DNA of 64,000 nucleotides from Candidatus Alistipes merdigallinarum (lineage in GTDB: Bacteria; Bacteroidota; Bacteroidia; Bacteroidales; Rikenellaceae), in assembly GCA_019119305.1 (NCBI GenBank), contig DWXH01000009.1, forward strand, positions 113,051-177,050, in the 5' to 3' direction. Shown here one piece after another: positions 36,230 through 46,171 of the stretch. Under the pieces are notes generated by a model that was not told the DNA's origin, made no database searches, and was given only the letters and a program-made list of their open reading frames with translations. Numbering within the stretch: the stretch's first letter is position 1; the number at the start of each line of letters is the position of its first letter. Both the position numbers and the translations under genes were made by a program.

Positions 36230-36772
36230 CTATTTTTTGAGTTTATCGACCACACGATAGAACTCTTCGATTTGCGATTTCGACAACTCGCCTTTAGACA
36301 TAAATTCAATCGTTCCGTCCTTTGCGATCAGCAGCAACACAAACTGGTCGTTCACATCTCCAAGCCCCCAAGCATCCCGCAACATGTGATCAGGATCGGT
36401 ATAAATCGCGGCGCCGGTCTTTTTGACCTTTTTCCGCACCATCATCCGGACAATGGAGTTCGGCAGCAGCGGCGCGTCTTTCAAATTGACTATTCCAAAA
36501 CCATATATTTTGTCGCTTTTAACCTGATTCTCTTCCAATTCTGCAACGAATTCACTATTCTGGTTCGCATGATCCGGATCGACATAAAAGATCATCAGGT
36601 TCTTTTGGCCAAAATAGGGCAATTCGACCGGATTATTACTTGGATCACATACTTTGGTCTGCTTCACTTTTGTTCCTATGGCAGCTGTTTGAGTTTGTGC
36701 CATGAGACCCGCCGACAGGACCATCAACAAAAAAGTCGCTATCGATCGGGAAAATATCGTTTTCATAAGCAT
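36230..36772 (-). CDS. Periplasmic thioredoxin-fold protein, YtfJ-like
   Basis: A 180-residue secreted protein (leader IFSRSIATFLLMVLSAGLMA, then Q). The mature part has a thioredoxin-like order of strands: QKNLMIFYVDPDH, YGFGIVNLKDAPLLPNSIV and FVLLLIAKDGTIEFMSKG. The NLKDAP and LPNSIV patterns recall E. coli YtfJ. There is no CxxC redox motif. Function unknown. The frame could open at 36805, but the promoter at 36794-36801 forces a start at the methionines at 36772 or 36766. Confidence 0.6.
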   Translation of the reverse strand: MLMKTIFSRSIATFLLMVLSAGLMAQTQTAAIGTKVKQTKVCDPSNNPVELPYFGQKNLMIFYVDPDHANQNSEFVAELEENQVKSDKIYGFGIVNLKDAPLLPNSIVRMMVRKKVKKTGAAIYTDPDHMLRDAWGLGDVNDQFVLLLIAKDGTIEFMSKGELSKSQIEEFYRVVDKLKK

Positions 36773-36793
36773 AATATATTCGTTGAAACAGGA

Positions 36794-36801
36794 CAAATAT
36801 A
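36794..36801 (-). promoter_or_regulatory. -7 element for the YtfJ-like gene
   Basis: Minus-strand TATATTTG, 22-28 bases upstream of the candidate starts. Confidence 0.5.
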
Positions 36802-36938
36802 TCATAAAAATATTATGAAATCTGAATATTTTTCCGATCGATGCGACAAATACTTCCTTTTTGCTACATTTGCTTCTTTTTTGAACAAAAGAACATATAG
36901 GTCCTCTTGTTTCCCTAAGAAATTTTATAACCGGAACG

Positions 36939-39248
36939 CTACTTCACACGAATCGTCCGTACTGCATTCGGTTTGATCCGGACCGCTTTCCCCGATGAGA
37001 GGACTACCTCCACCGCTTCATTCGGAGCCGTTACGGTATAGAGGATTTCATCGCCCTCGCGGGTCCATGATATCGACACACTTTCCCCCGAAGGCAAAGG
37101 GATACGTCCGTTCGCCTGCTGGAGCGATCCGGGACGAAGAATCAGATCGAACGAATTGATTTCCCGATCGAAACGCGGATCGAGCCCCAGAACGTACCGG
37201 GAGAGTTGCCACGTCGGAGCACCGGACCATTGATGACAGTGCGACCACCGTGTATCGAACACCTCGACCCACGTCGTAAGACCCTTCTCCAACGCCCAGC
37301 CCCAACAGGTACGGTACTGATCGAATACAAAGTCGGCTTCACCGTTTTCATATAAGAACGGGAAGGCGTAATGCGAAAAATAGGGCGTGATCAGCTGTGA
37401 ACTATTGGCTGACGGGTCGCTCAGACGCGGAGCCTGCGGATTATTCGGGAAACAATTCAACATGTGCGTCTTGATGAACTGAATCGCCTCGGCATGATAT
37501 CGCTCCGGAATCAGATCAGCCTTCAACCCCAATACTGTCCGGTGATAGCCGATGCGCGACCAATCGTAATCGTTTTGGGCATAGTACGCCTCAAGTATCC
37601 GTCCGAATTGTTCCGCCCGATCTCTATAAAATTCCGCCCGATCGGGCCGTTCCATCAGTGCCGCCCAACGCGCCATGTTCTGTACCGCAATCATGTAGTG
37701 CAGATTGAGTGCCATATCGCTGTTCCCTTCATTGGGTACATACCCCCAATCTATAAAATTCCAGTAAGGACAAGAGGTGATCCCCTCTTCCGTCATATAG
37801 GGATCGAAAGCCGCAATATTACGTTCTGCAGCATCGTACAACTCATTCAATAAGGTTCTGTCACCCGTCAAGCGCATGTAGTTGAGGCAAGCCGGCACCC
37901 ATTGCAAGGCATACGAAGCCATATAGGACTCTCCGCCCGGGCACAGTCCGGCCACCAGACCTTCAGCATTGGCACACTGTGCCGACTGAACCAACCCTCT
38001 GCGGACGATCGCGATGTCGGAGAATCCGGCCGCACCGATCTCCATTCCGACAATTCCCACATCACCGAGCCATTGTCCCCGTTCCCGTGTCGGGTTATCG
38101 ATCAGTGCATCCTCGCTACACGCCATGTAGGTGTCGATTCCCGTCTGCCAGATCCGGTCGAGCAGCGGATCGCCGCACGAGAACGCCGCATCTGCCCGGT
38201 CGTAATACCCCCGTTCCATAAAACGCTCCTCAACGAAACGTACGCTGTCTTTCGGAGCAAGCACATGCACCTCAACGAAACGTCCGCCGCGCGGCACCAA
38301 CGGGAAAAATGTCTGCTGTCCACCACGAGCGACAAACCGATAGAGATTGTAGGAATCTCCGGCTGAAAGGGTAACCCACGGAGAGACCCGCCCTCCGATC
38401 AACGACTCGCTGTAAGCAATTTCGACAACCGCACCGGCAGGCAGATCCATGACCATCGCAGGCCGGGACAGCCGAATCCTGCCCAAATCATACCGTTTCC
38501 ACACACCCTGCGCCGGGTGTTTATCGGCCTCGAGATCGCGCAGGTAAAAACTTGCACCCGGATTATCCCCCGGATAACCGAACGTCTCGGTCAACTCTCC
38601 GGAACCGATCACCTTCGGTTCGATCAACCGGTTTCTCACCGGCGCTATGCGAGAGGGTGCAAAATCACCCAACGGACGCTCAACGAATACCGGAGCCCCC
38701 CACGAAGCGTCATCGTATTGGGGCATTTGCCAATCGGGCTGCAACTGACGGGTATCCACCCACTCGACCCACCCCAACTGGGGATTGATCCGCCGCAACT
38801 GGGAAGTGTACCCATTCAACCGTTGGCAACGCCACGTAACGGGGATCTCAGTCTCTCCAACCGATGCACGGAAGTAGAGGAACGGCTGAATCTCTTTCAA
38901 AATCCGCGTTGCCACACCTTCATACTGCACCTGTACGGCAACGGTGTGCGTTCCTTTATTCAGATCGACCTTCCGGCATTGATACTCGGGATAAGCGGCT
39001 GTATACCGATCCGGACCTTCCGTATAAAAATTTCCGTCGATCCATACGACATACCACGATGCCCCGCTCAGCTGCAGGTCGACTGTCGTATCCTCCGCCA
39101 ACGAAAAGGTTCCGCGGAAACCTACATGTACATCAGGTTCAGCCACTTTTTTATCTGTCCACATTAACTGCGACCCGATATCATCGGCCCGTGAAATACC
39201 GAACCACGACAAGGCCGCCGCCAACAACAAAACAAATTTCCCGTTCAT
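36939..39248 (-). CDS. Secreted alpha-L-rhamnosidase-like glycoside hydrolase (GH78)
   Basis: A 769-residue exported enzyme (leader MNGKFVLLLAAALSWFGISR, then AD). N-terminal beta-sandwich domains (about 25-345), then an (alpha/alpha)6 barrel with the GH78 catalytic segment DNPTRERGQWLGD at 384-396, where D384 and E389 correspond to conserved acidic residues; a small C-terminal sandwich ends the protein. Expected activity is removal of terminal alpha-L-rhamnose; other activities occur in the family. Last gene of the 45.0-36.9 kb cluster. Confidence 0.85.
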   Translation of the reverse strand: MNGKFVLLLAAALSWFGISRADDIGSQLMWTDKKVAEPDVHVGFRGTFSLAEDTTVDLQLSGASWYVVWIDGNFYTEGPDRYTAAYPEYQCRKVDLNKGTHTVAVQVQYEGVATRILKEIQPFLYFRASVGETEIPVTWRCQRLNGYTSQLRRINPQLGWVEWVDTRQLQPDWQMPQYDDASWGAPVFVERPLGDFAPSRIAPVRNRLIEPKVIGSGELTETFGYPGDNPGASFYLRDLEADKHPAQGVWKRYDLGRIRLSRPAMVMDLPAGAVVEIAYSESLIGGRVSPWVTLSAGDSYNLYRFVARGGQQTFFPLVPRGGRFVEVHVLAPKDSVRFVEERFMERGYYDRADAAFSCGDPLLDRIWQTGIDTYMACSEDALIDNPTRERGQWLGDVGIVGMEIGAAGFSDIAIVRRGLVQSAQCANAEGLVAGLCPGGESYMASYALQWVPACLNYMRLTGDRTLLNELYDAAERNIAAFDPYMTEEGITSCPYWNFIDWGYVPNEGNSDMALNLHYMIAVQNMARWAALMERPDRAEFYRDRAEQFGRILEAYYAQNDYDWSRIGYHRTVLGLKADLIPERYHAEAIQFIKTHMLNCFPNNPQAPRLSDPSANSSQLITPYFSHYAFPFLYENGEADFVFDQYRTCWGWALEKGLTTWVEVFDTRWSHCHQWSGAPTWQLSRYVLGLDPRFDREINSFDLILRPGSLQQANGRIPLPSGESVSISWTREGDEILYTVTAPNEAVEVVLSSGKAVRIKPNAVRTIRVK

Positions 39249-39300
39249 ACGAATTCTTTTTATTCCCGTTTCAAGAACATTTTCTTGTTGTCGAGATTGC

Positions 39301-40710
39301 TCAACAGACTTTAACTACCGGAAGGCCCAAAATGAATCCGAGTTTTTCGATTTTATCGGCTACGTGCCCGATTCCGATCGCACAGTGGTGGGCCGGTCCT
39401 GCCTTGGCCCAAGCATCCATAAAGGCGCGGGCCCCTATCGAGAAACGGTAACGGCTGTTCGTATTACCGATTTGCAGCGTTTTCCCAACAACCGACTCCC
39501 CGTCAGCCACGAGCAGGAAGATGCCGTCTTTCCCCTCGACGACCGACAACAGGGTTACCGGACCGGGCCGAACACTCATCTGTATCGAGAGACCGTTTCC
39601 GGGTTTTCCGTGATATACGGGCAGCGGGACCAGTCCGACACGACCCTCCGCCATTGCGAAATGGGCCGGTCCGTCGTGTCCCCAAAGCACTACATCATCC
39701 TCGAAGTCCATCGCATAGGGCTCCGAGAACGAACCTCCTGCTCCCATTTCGGCGAGTATCTTCATCGCATGGGCATTTTTCACCTCACACTCACCCGCTA
39801 CCGGAACGCCCCGTCCGGTAAGTAACGTATTACCGGCAATGACCGAGGTCACGATATTTTCATACTCGTTTCCCGATGCTCCTTCGTAATAGTAGGCCAT
39901 CGACCCGATCCGATGGTGCTCCACCAGCCGGTCCAAAGCGACCGACGTCCTGGCCGCACGCTCCAGTTCGGTCCGGGCACACGCCGCATCCACATTGAAA
40001 ACCGTCTCGAACTCCTGAATCTTCGCCTCCGTTTCGGAGTCGGTAACCCCCTTGCGCAACTCATGCAGTTCGCACATCTCTAGCAACTCGAAGTGGGTCC
40101 CGAACGCTCCCGACATCTTCGTCAGATCGGTATAGACGTCGAGCATGCCGCAATAATAGTGGCCGAGTACCCCCATCCGGTTGTTGCGCATCCCTTCTGC
40201 CACGCGGGCCGCATCAATCCAAGCTCGGATTTGTTTCCACACCGCCTCTTCATCCAGATAACCTGTTATAATGTCGTATTTTAATCCCAGACGATTGAAC
40301 ACGCACGCCACTTCGGGAACCGTACAAGCCTGGCAATGGGCCAACCACTCACCGGTCATCGCTCCCCGATCGCCCATACCGTTCAGATAGTCGTAGTCGA
40401 TTGCCGCAACGGGTTGCAGGTTCAACACAATTACCGGAACGCCTAACCGCTGTACGACAGGCAGTACGGTCGACGAGAGTGCATAGGTCGATATGTAGAG
40501 GAAGACCAATTCAACGTCGTTCTCCTTCAGGCAAGCCGCTGCTGCTGCCGCCTTCGTCGGATCATCCACCATGCCGGCATCGACGATCTCTGCATCCATT
40601 TCACCCATTTTCGCCGCAATTTGCCGACGATAGCCGTCCAACCGATCCAGCAATCCATTAAATTGCCCCCAATACGTATTGAGTCCTATTCCAAAAAGTC
40701 CGATTTTCAT
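39301..40710 (-). CDS. L-arabinose/L-fucose isomerase-family protein
   Basis: A 469-residue cytosolic protein (no leader). The N-terminal Rossmann-like domain KIGLFGIGLNTYWGQFNGLL and the middle VELVFLYISTYALSSTVLPVVQ match AraA-type N-terminal domains; the C-terminal part contains EGASGNEYENIV, AGECEVKNAHAMKILAEMG and WGHDGPAHFAMA, in line with the metal-binding E/H residues of aldose-ketose isomerases. The sugar is not predictable; with two rhamnosidase-like enzymes around it, a deoxyhexose or pentose released by them is likely. Between GH78 (50-base gap) and GH106 (29-base gap), so co-transcribed. Confidence 0.8.
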   Translation of the reverse strand: MKIGLFGIGLNTYWGQFNGLLDRLDGYRRQIAAKMGEMDAEIVDAGMVDDPTKAAAAAACLKENDVELVFLYISTYALSSTVLPVVQRLGVPVIVLNLQPVAAIDYDYLNGMGDRGAMTGEWLAHCQACTVPEVACVFNRLGLKYDIITGYLDEEAVWKQIRAWIDAARVAEGMRNNRMGVLGHYYCGMLDVYTDLTKMSGAFGTHFELLEMCELHELRKGVTDSETEAKIQEFETVFNVDAACARTELERAARTSVALDRLVEHHRIGSMAYYYEGASGNEYENIVTSVIAGNTLLTGRGVPVAGECEVKNAHAMKILAEMGAGGSFSEPYAMDFEDDVVLWGHDGPAHFAMAEGRVGLVPLPVYHGKPGNGLSIQMSVRPGPVTLLSVVEGKDGIFLLVADGESVVGKTLQIGNTNSRYRFSIGARAFMDAWAKAGPAHHCAIGIGHVADKIEKLGFILGLPVVKVC

Positions 40711-40739
40711 ACGTTCACTTATTTTGCTATGTTTTTCAA

Positions 40740-43700
40740 TTATAACTCTTTCAGTTCAAAATCCTGTTTCAGCCCGAACGGCGTCAGAATATACTCCGAA
40801 GCCTTCCGCCACGTCGGTACATTCCACCGGTTCGGATCGACAATACCGTCATAGGCCACATGGTGCGGACCAATCATGTTCTGCATATTGCCGACCACGC
40901 GCAATTCTACCTCGTTCTCTCCGTCACGGATCAACGACGTTACGTCGAGCGTATAGGGTTCGGCCATAATCACACCGGCTTTCTGCCCGTTGACCCACAC
41001 CTCTGCAAGCGATCCGGTCCAGTCGTCCGCCTCAACATAAAAACTCTTTCCTGAGGCCGACTCCACGTCGAACCGCTTCGCATACTTCATCTCCCACGGA
41101 TAGAACGGAGCCCCAAGCGACTGCCAATCCTGCAACCCTTCGTAATGCGATGCCGGAATAATCGTCCACCGGTCATTCTGTTGCTTTACGTCGAAATTAC
41201 CCAATACATAGACGGCACCCAACTCCGTATGCACCGTCAATTTGTCGGCAATCAGCTCAATGGTGTTCTCGCCTGCATGGACGTACTCTCCGATCGGAAT
41301 CAACTTGAACTCCTCGTCCAAAAGCCACTCGGCATCGGGTCCGGCCTGTACGGGCGTACCGTTCACCTTCACCGTATACAACCACGGACGTTCTACCAGA
41401 ATCTTCATCGACTCTTTGTCCACCTCCGAACCCGAAACCGTAAAACGATAGAAAGCCGTAAAACCCGGGGCAGCCGACAGATCCATATTCACGATATCCT
41501 GCTTGTACTGCATGGCCCAGAACCATGGATTTCCACTCAACCCTGCCTTACGGAACACCTCGGTTCCTGCATTGTTGTAATAGATATCCTTTTTGAATTC
41601 ATTTCCGCTCTGTAAATCGATAAAATCGATCAGCAGGATATTATCCCGCACCCGTTCGATTTGCTCGGAATCCTTGGCCGTCAACGGTGTTCCTTCGGTC
41701 AGGACACGCTCTTTCTCCGCAGCCACGGGTTTCTCGGAAACGTACAGCAATACACTTTCGGCCGGCTCGATCCGACGTTTCACGGTCACTTTGTCATCCG
41801 ACACTTCGGCCGGTATCTCATAGATCTTCCCGTCGAGGGCATCCATCCGCACCACATGTTTCCCGTCAAGAACCACCTCAACCTCCGAAGCCTCGTCGAG
41901 TGAGGCATTCACCAACAGTAGCGTCTGTCCATCCTTAAACTCCCGACGGTTGTGGTGCAGGTCACCCCCCTCTTTGCGGACAAACCGAATCTTTTCCGAC
42001 TGCAAATAGCTGTCAATCATCTCCTGCGTCAAACTTTCCGGAGCGATCACCTGCTCCGACGCGAAGAAGGCCTCAACCTCGGGAGAGAGTTCTCCTTCCA
42101 CACGTGTCGGTTTACCCAGAGCGATCAGACGGCCTCCCTTCTGTACGAACTCTCGCAACAAATCGAACGTTTCGCGTTCGAGATTCTCGGTCTGAGGGGC
42201 AATTACAAAGGTCCCGTATGCACGTTCTCCGACCACGAACTTATCGTTCCGTACGGATCCGTATCTCCGGAAAATATCCTCACAGCCCAAATCGAACTCG
42301 ACCTGAGCATGTTCCAGTTCGGTCACCAGATTCTGGAAAGCCTGTCCGATCTCCATCGCCCGGCCCTGAGTCCCCGATCCGCAATACTGGTTGTACATCC
42401 AAACCGAGGTGGTCGGTTCCAGCACCAACACGTCGTTATACTGTTCTCCGAAACTCATCGCCGTACAAATGCGGGCAATATAGTCATTCAGGACGTGATA
42501 GTTGTCCCACCATGCCGCACTCTGATTGAACATCGGCGGATAGTCAAACTTACGCACACCGGCCATGCTCATGTGCCCCACATGCTGGTTGACCAGATTG
42601 ACACCCAGTACCATCTGCCAGTCACACAACCGTTTCATATCTTTGAAGGTAACGTTCCACCCTGCACCGCCATAGGTCTCGCTCAGAATACGCGGACGGT
42701 TCAGCTGATTGGCAATACTGTTCACCTCCTTGACCGAACGGATGTTTCCGAACTGCGCACCGGTACTGTTCTCGTTGAACTGATTGAACAGCATATCGAT
42801 ACCGGGAACCTGCTGCCATGCCGCCATCGACATGTTGTCCGTCACACCGGTAACCACCGGCCAGTTGTGCTCCCAATAGTGTCCGGTCCATGAAATCCCC
42901 TTTTCGGCGCAGTAGTTGTACCACGGCTGTGCCCAACGCTCAACGAAAAGCCGGTTGAGCAACTGGAAATAGTCGTGCCGCACCTTCTGCCAATCCCCGA
43001 TCTGTTCGTGTAGCTGCGGCAGACATGCACTCAAATCATAGCCGTACCTTTCGCGAAAAACCTCGAACAGGTCGGGCGTCCAACGTACGCCTCCGGGCGA
43101 CACGATCTCCGGCTCGTCGGTAAAAATCCCCTTCACATTCCCTTTCAGGTCACCCCCGAAGGTCTGCTCGTATCCCTGCATCGTAATCTCCATGAACTTG
43201 TCGGTCACCCCATGGGCCAGCAGGTCGACGTATGGTCCGCCGGCATACCACGGCGACGGTTGATATTGTGTCTTCGCATAGAGATAAAACTTTCCCGATT
43301 CGCCTTTCATCGATACCGCACGATCTGTAACGTTTTCCAGTTTACCATCCTTTTCGGCTACGATCACGAAATAGGGCGACACATCATCCGGCATCCGGTC
43401 CACAACGGTCGGATTGAGCCCCTGCCCCTGATTGTACGCTTCGGGCATCTCACGCGGCACATGCCCCCCTCCGAAGCCGCTCGGATAGGAGTTTTCGTCA
43501 TACAGCCACACCTCGAGATCCAACTCGCGTCCCTTATCGACCGTGTACTTCACCATCTCGTTCCATGTAGGCGAAAGGTACTCGGTAATCAGACCGAGCC
43601 GCGGATGGATAAACACGCCACCACATCCCTGCTCCTTGTATTCATTCAGAATACGATCGATCCGTTCCGGTGTGATTTCGGTATTCCAAACCATAAACGG

Positions 43701-43847
43701 CTTCGTACGGAATTCGCTGCTCGGATCGGCGAATTGATCGAAAAGCGCCTGCGGCGATTCGACAGGCCGTTCGCTGTTGCATGCGGTCGTCAGGCCACCG
43801 AATGCCAACGCTGCAAACCATGCGGTAAGTTGAATTTTTCTCATCAT
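40740..43847 (-). CDS. GH106-like glycoside hydrolase lipoprotein
   Basis: A 1035-residue lipoprotein (lipobox LTTAC, cysteine 23). The N-terminal TIM-barrel-like region begins with FRTKPFMVWNTEITPERIDR and GCGGVFIHPRLGL, the usual entry motif of GH106 alpha-L-rhamnosidases and related families; GIFTDEPE near 240 is a probable catalytic acid motif. A glutamine-amidotransferase-like middle, then beta-sandwich domains with WTGSLAEVWVNGQKAG (about 945-960). It is likely to attack a rhamnose-containing glycan, but GH106-like proteins include other specificities. The start may be the second methionine. Confidence 0.8.
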   Translation of the reverse strand: MMRKIQLTAWFAALAFGGLTTACNSERPVESPQALFDQFADPSSEFRTKPFMVWNTEITPERIDRILNEYKEQGCGGVFIHPRLGLITEYLSPTWNEMVKYTVDKGRELDLEVWLYDENSYPSGFGGGHVPREMPEAYNQGQGLNPTVVDRMPDDVSPYFVIVAEKDGKLENVTDRAVSMKGESGKFYLYAKTQYQPSPWYAGGPYVDLLAHGVTDKFMEITMQGYEQTFGGDLKGNVKGIFTDEPEIVSPGGVRWTPDLFEVFRERYGYDLSACLPQLHEQIGDWQKVRHDYFQLLNRLFVERWAQPWYNYCAEKGISWTGHYWEHNWPVVTGVTDNMSMAAWQQVPGIDMLFNQFNENSTGAQFGNIRSVKEVNSIANQLNRPRILSETYGGAGWNVTFKDMKRLCDWQMVLGVNLVNQHVGHMSMAGVRKFDYPPMFNQSAAWWDNYHVLNDYIARICTAMSFGEQYNDVLVLEPTTSVWMYNQYCGSGTQGRAMEIGQAFQNLVTELEHAQVEFDLGCEDIFRRYGSVRNDKFVVGERAYGTFVIAPQTENLERETFDLLREFVQKGGRLIALGKPTRVEGELSPEVEAFFASEQVIAPESLTQEMIDSYLQSEKIRFVRKEGGDLHHNRREFKDGQTLLLVNASLDEASEVEVVLDGKHVVRMDALDGKIYEIPAEVSDDKVTVKRRIEPAESVLLYVSEKPVAAEKERVLTEGTPLTAKDSEQIERVRDNILLIDFIDLQSGNEFKKDIYYNNAGTEVFRKAGLSGNPWFWAMQYKQDIVNMDLSAAPGFTAFYRFTVSGSEVDKESMKILVERPWLYTVKVNGTPVQAGPDAEWLLDEEFKLIPIGEYVHAGENTIELIADKLTVHTELGAVYVLGNFDVKQQNDRWTIIPASHYEGLQDWQSLGAPFYPWEMKYAKRFDVESASGKSFYVEADDWTGSLAEVWVNGQKAGVIMAEPYTLDVTSLIRDGENEVELRVVGNMQNMIGPHHVAYDGIVDPNRWNVPTWRKASEYILTPFGLKQDFELKEL

Positions 43848-43924
43848 ACTATGTTTTATACGTGTTTCTATCGGACAGGCAAAGTATCCGGCTTAACCTT
43901 TTATGCACGCCGATTCTTTTCCCT

Positions 43925-45010
43925 TTATCTGTCTAAAAAGGTCAGTTTCAATTTCAGTTTGCTCACCACGCCATACGAAAGTCCGTCATAATCTTTAAAG
44001 GCTGTGAAGAACATCGTGTAGGTGCCATCCTTTTCGGGAATCAGGGAGATCGGCGTCCGCAACGCAATCCACCACTTCGAAACGGTGGGTTCCAGATCGA
44101 TGTGGCGCAATTTCGACCAGTGCACCCCATCCCACGAAAGCGTATATCCCAGTTTATTGACCCAGGGTCCCCCATCCACGATCGCAATATAGACTCCATT
44201 TTCCAACTGCATGACGATCGGGTTCTCGGCAAAACCCTCCAGCCCCACCGGATTCAGTTCGCTCATCCGCTTCCACGGCCCCTCGATCCGGTCGGCACAG
44301 GCCATCCCCACCATCCATTGGCAAGTCGACATCTGCTGCGTCGTCGCGCTTCCGTAGAGCGCATACCACTTTTTACCGATCTGATAGGGGAAGAAGGAAT
44401 CGACCCCCTGATGCCCCTCCCAAGGGTCAGGGTCGACATCGTAACGCATCAAAACGGCACGATCCGTATAGGGACCACCGATTCCCTCGATCCCCTTCAC
44501 GTCGGAGACCGCATGCTGGATCACGCCATCGAAATTCAGATTGTTGACATCGGGCTCTTGTGGCAACGCCTTATAACAGACGTAAAAGAGGTGCCACCGC
44601 CGGTCTTTTTTATGATAGACCATCATCGGGCCCCAAATGGCCGCCCGCTGCGAAGTACCGGTAAAATCGGCATCGGATTCACGGATCGTAGCCTTACGGT
44701 GCCAATCCGTACCATCTTCCGAAGTCCAGTAACCGGTGCGCATCCAGACACAATAGGGATCGCCGACCATCTCGGAAGTAATCATGTGGTAGGTATCCCC
44801 GATCTTCACGACACGGCCTCCCTCGAATCCATATTTAATATCCTCCGTATCGGGAGATCCGCGACGGATAACCGTATCTTCGCACCCGATAACCTCGATA
44901 CGCACGATCGAATCGTTTTCGGAGATGGTTTTATACATACCATCCCGATGCTTTCCCGACAACACAACAACTGTCCCCATGAATAAGACAGCCAGCAAGG
45001 TCCCTTTCAT
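43925..45010 (-). CDS. Secreted five-bladed beta-propeller glycosidase-like protein
   Basis: A 361-residue exported protein with leader MKGTLLAVLFMGTVVVLSG. Blades: FEGGRVVKIGDTYHMITSE, TGYWTSEDGTDW, AIWGPMMVYHKKDRRWHLFY, DSFFPYQIGKKWYALYG and LEGFAENPIVMQLENGVYI. The GFAENP glutamate is placed as the general acid of clan GH-F-like enzymes. No confident CAZy family. It is first of the four cluster genes after the AraC regulator. The upstream in-frame codons (to 45049) precede the leader and are not used. Confidence 0.75.
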   Translation of the reverse strand: MKGTLLAVLFMGTVVVLSGKHRDGMYKTISENDSIVRIEVIGCEDTVIRRGSPDTEDIKYGFEGGRVVKIGDTYHMITSEMVGDPYCVWMRTGYWTSEDGTDWHRKATIRESDADFTGTSQRAAIWGPMMVYHKKDRRWHLFYVCYKALPQEPDVNNLNFDGVIQHAVSDVKGIEGIGGPYTDRAVLMRYDVDPDPWEGHQGVDSFFPYQIGKKWYALYGSATTQQMSTCQWMVGMACADRIEGPWKRMSELNPVGLEGFAENPIVMQLENGVYIAIVDGGPWVNKLGYTLSWDGVHWSKLRHIDLEPTVSKWWIALRTPISLIPEKDGTYTMFFTAFKDYDGLSYGVVSKLKLKLTFLDR

Positions 45011-45144
45011 AAGCTTTAAGTTCAGGTTAATAGTTGCGCACCATCCCACCCCTCTTTACAAAAATAAAAGAAACTGCAAAGAGATGGTGTTCCAAAAATG
45101 ATATATATGTTCTGATTTTTGATCCGCTGATAAAATCGGCCGTG

Positions 45145-46050
45145 CTACCCGACTACACCTTTATACACCCGGTTTCTGTACTCTTGCGGACTGCACCCCA
45201 TACGTTTTCGGAAAAATCCGGAAAAATAACGCGCCGAACTGAAGTCCAGGGCATAGGCGATCTCCTTGATCGTCATCACCGGATCGGACAACAGTTCCAT
45301 TGCCCGAAACAATTTCAACTCGAGAATATACTGCGACGGAGCCATCCCTGTCTGCCGGCGGAAAGCCGACCGGAACCACGAGTAACTCACATGCAACCGT
45401 TCCGAGATCTTCTGTGCACTGAGATTTTCAGAAAGTCCCTCCCGCATCATGACTTTCGCCCTCGCAATCCGGTCCCTTGCTTCGGTTTCGTTCGATGAAT
45501 AAGTCCGGCTCACATTCAAAGCTATCCCGGTCAGCAACGAAACGGCTCCAGCGAGCACCTGCTGATAATTGGGTCCCGCCAAAGATGCCGTCTGCATCGC
45601 ATTCCGAAAAATATCGATCGCAAACGAACTAATCCCGACATCATAAACCGGCATACGTTCGTTGAAAAATCCGTTATTCAAACGGCTGTCTACGACATGT
45701 CCCTTGAATCCGATCCAATAGACTGTCCAACCCATATCCGGCGAGGGACGGAAAGTATGCCAATGCCCGGGGAAAATAATAAACATCATTCCCGGCGTCA
45801 AACGATAACGCCGCCCTCCCGACTCGAAAACCCCTTCGCCGTCCACGACATAGATCAACTGATACTCATCGAGCACGCGGCCTACCGACACATTGAAACA
45901 ATACCCTTCGGGATGTCCGGCAGGAGGATATGCTTCGCCGGCACGAACGCACTGAAAACCTACCGAAGTAGCCACAATACCCCACAAACGATCCCTGTCG
46001 TTCGCCACGAGATATTTAAATTCACTTCGATCCGTTTTCATGATCGCCAT
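45145..46050 (-). CDS. AraC-family regulator of the glycosidase cluster
   Basis: A 301-residue AraC/XylS activator: cupin-like sensor domain (about 30-150; PEGYCFNVSVGRVLDEYQL, FIIFPGHWHTFRPS) and two helix-turn-helix motifs at the C-terminus (LSENLSAQKISERLHVSYSW, then IKEIAYALDFSSARYFSGFF with the final GCSPQEYR). It lies 134 bases upstream of the propeller gene on the same strand, so it most likely controls the four downstream genes in response to a sugar. The start may be the methionine at residue 4. Confidence 0.9.
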   Translation of the reverse strand: MAIMKTDRSEFKYLVANDRDRLWGIVATSVGFQCVRAGEAYPPAGHPEGYCFNVSVGRVLDEYQLIYVVDGEGVFESGGRRYRLTPGMMFIIFPGHWHTFRPSPDMGWTVYWIGFKGHVVDSRLNNGFFNERMPVYDVGISSFAIDIFRNAMQTASLAGPNYQQVLAGAVSLLTGIALNVSRTYSSNETEARDRIARAKVMMREGLSENLSAQKISERLHVSYSWFRSAFRRQTGMAPSQYILELKLFRAMELLSDPVMTIKEIAYALDFSSARYFSGFFRKRMGCSPQEYRNRVYKGVVG

Positions 46051-46171
46051 ATAGTTTTATTTACTACTCATACTCGCTATACTCGGGGTTGACCCTACAA
46101 AACTCGCTGTAAGACCCGTTTCTATACGATTCACACACGATCTACCCCCTCCGGAAAACATTTTTAGCGGA

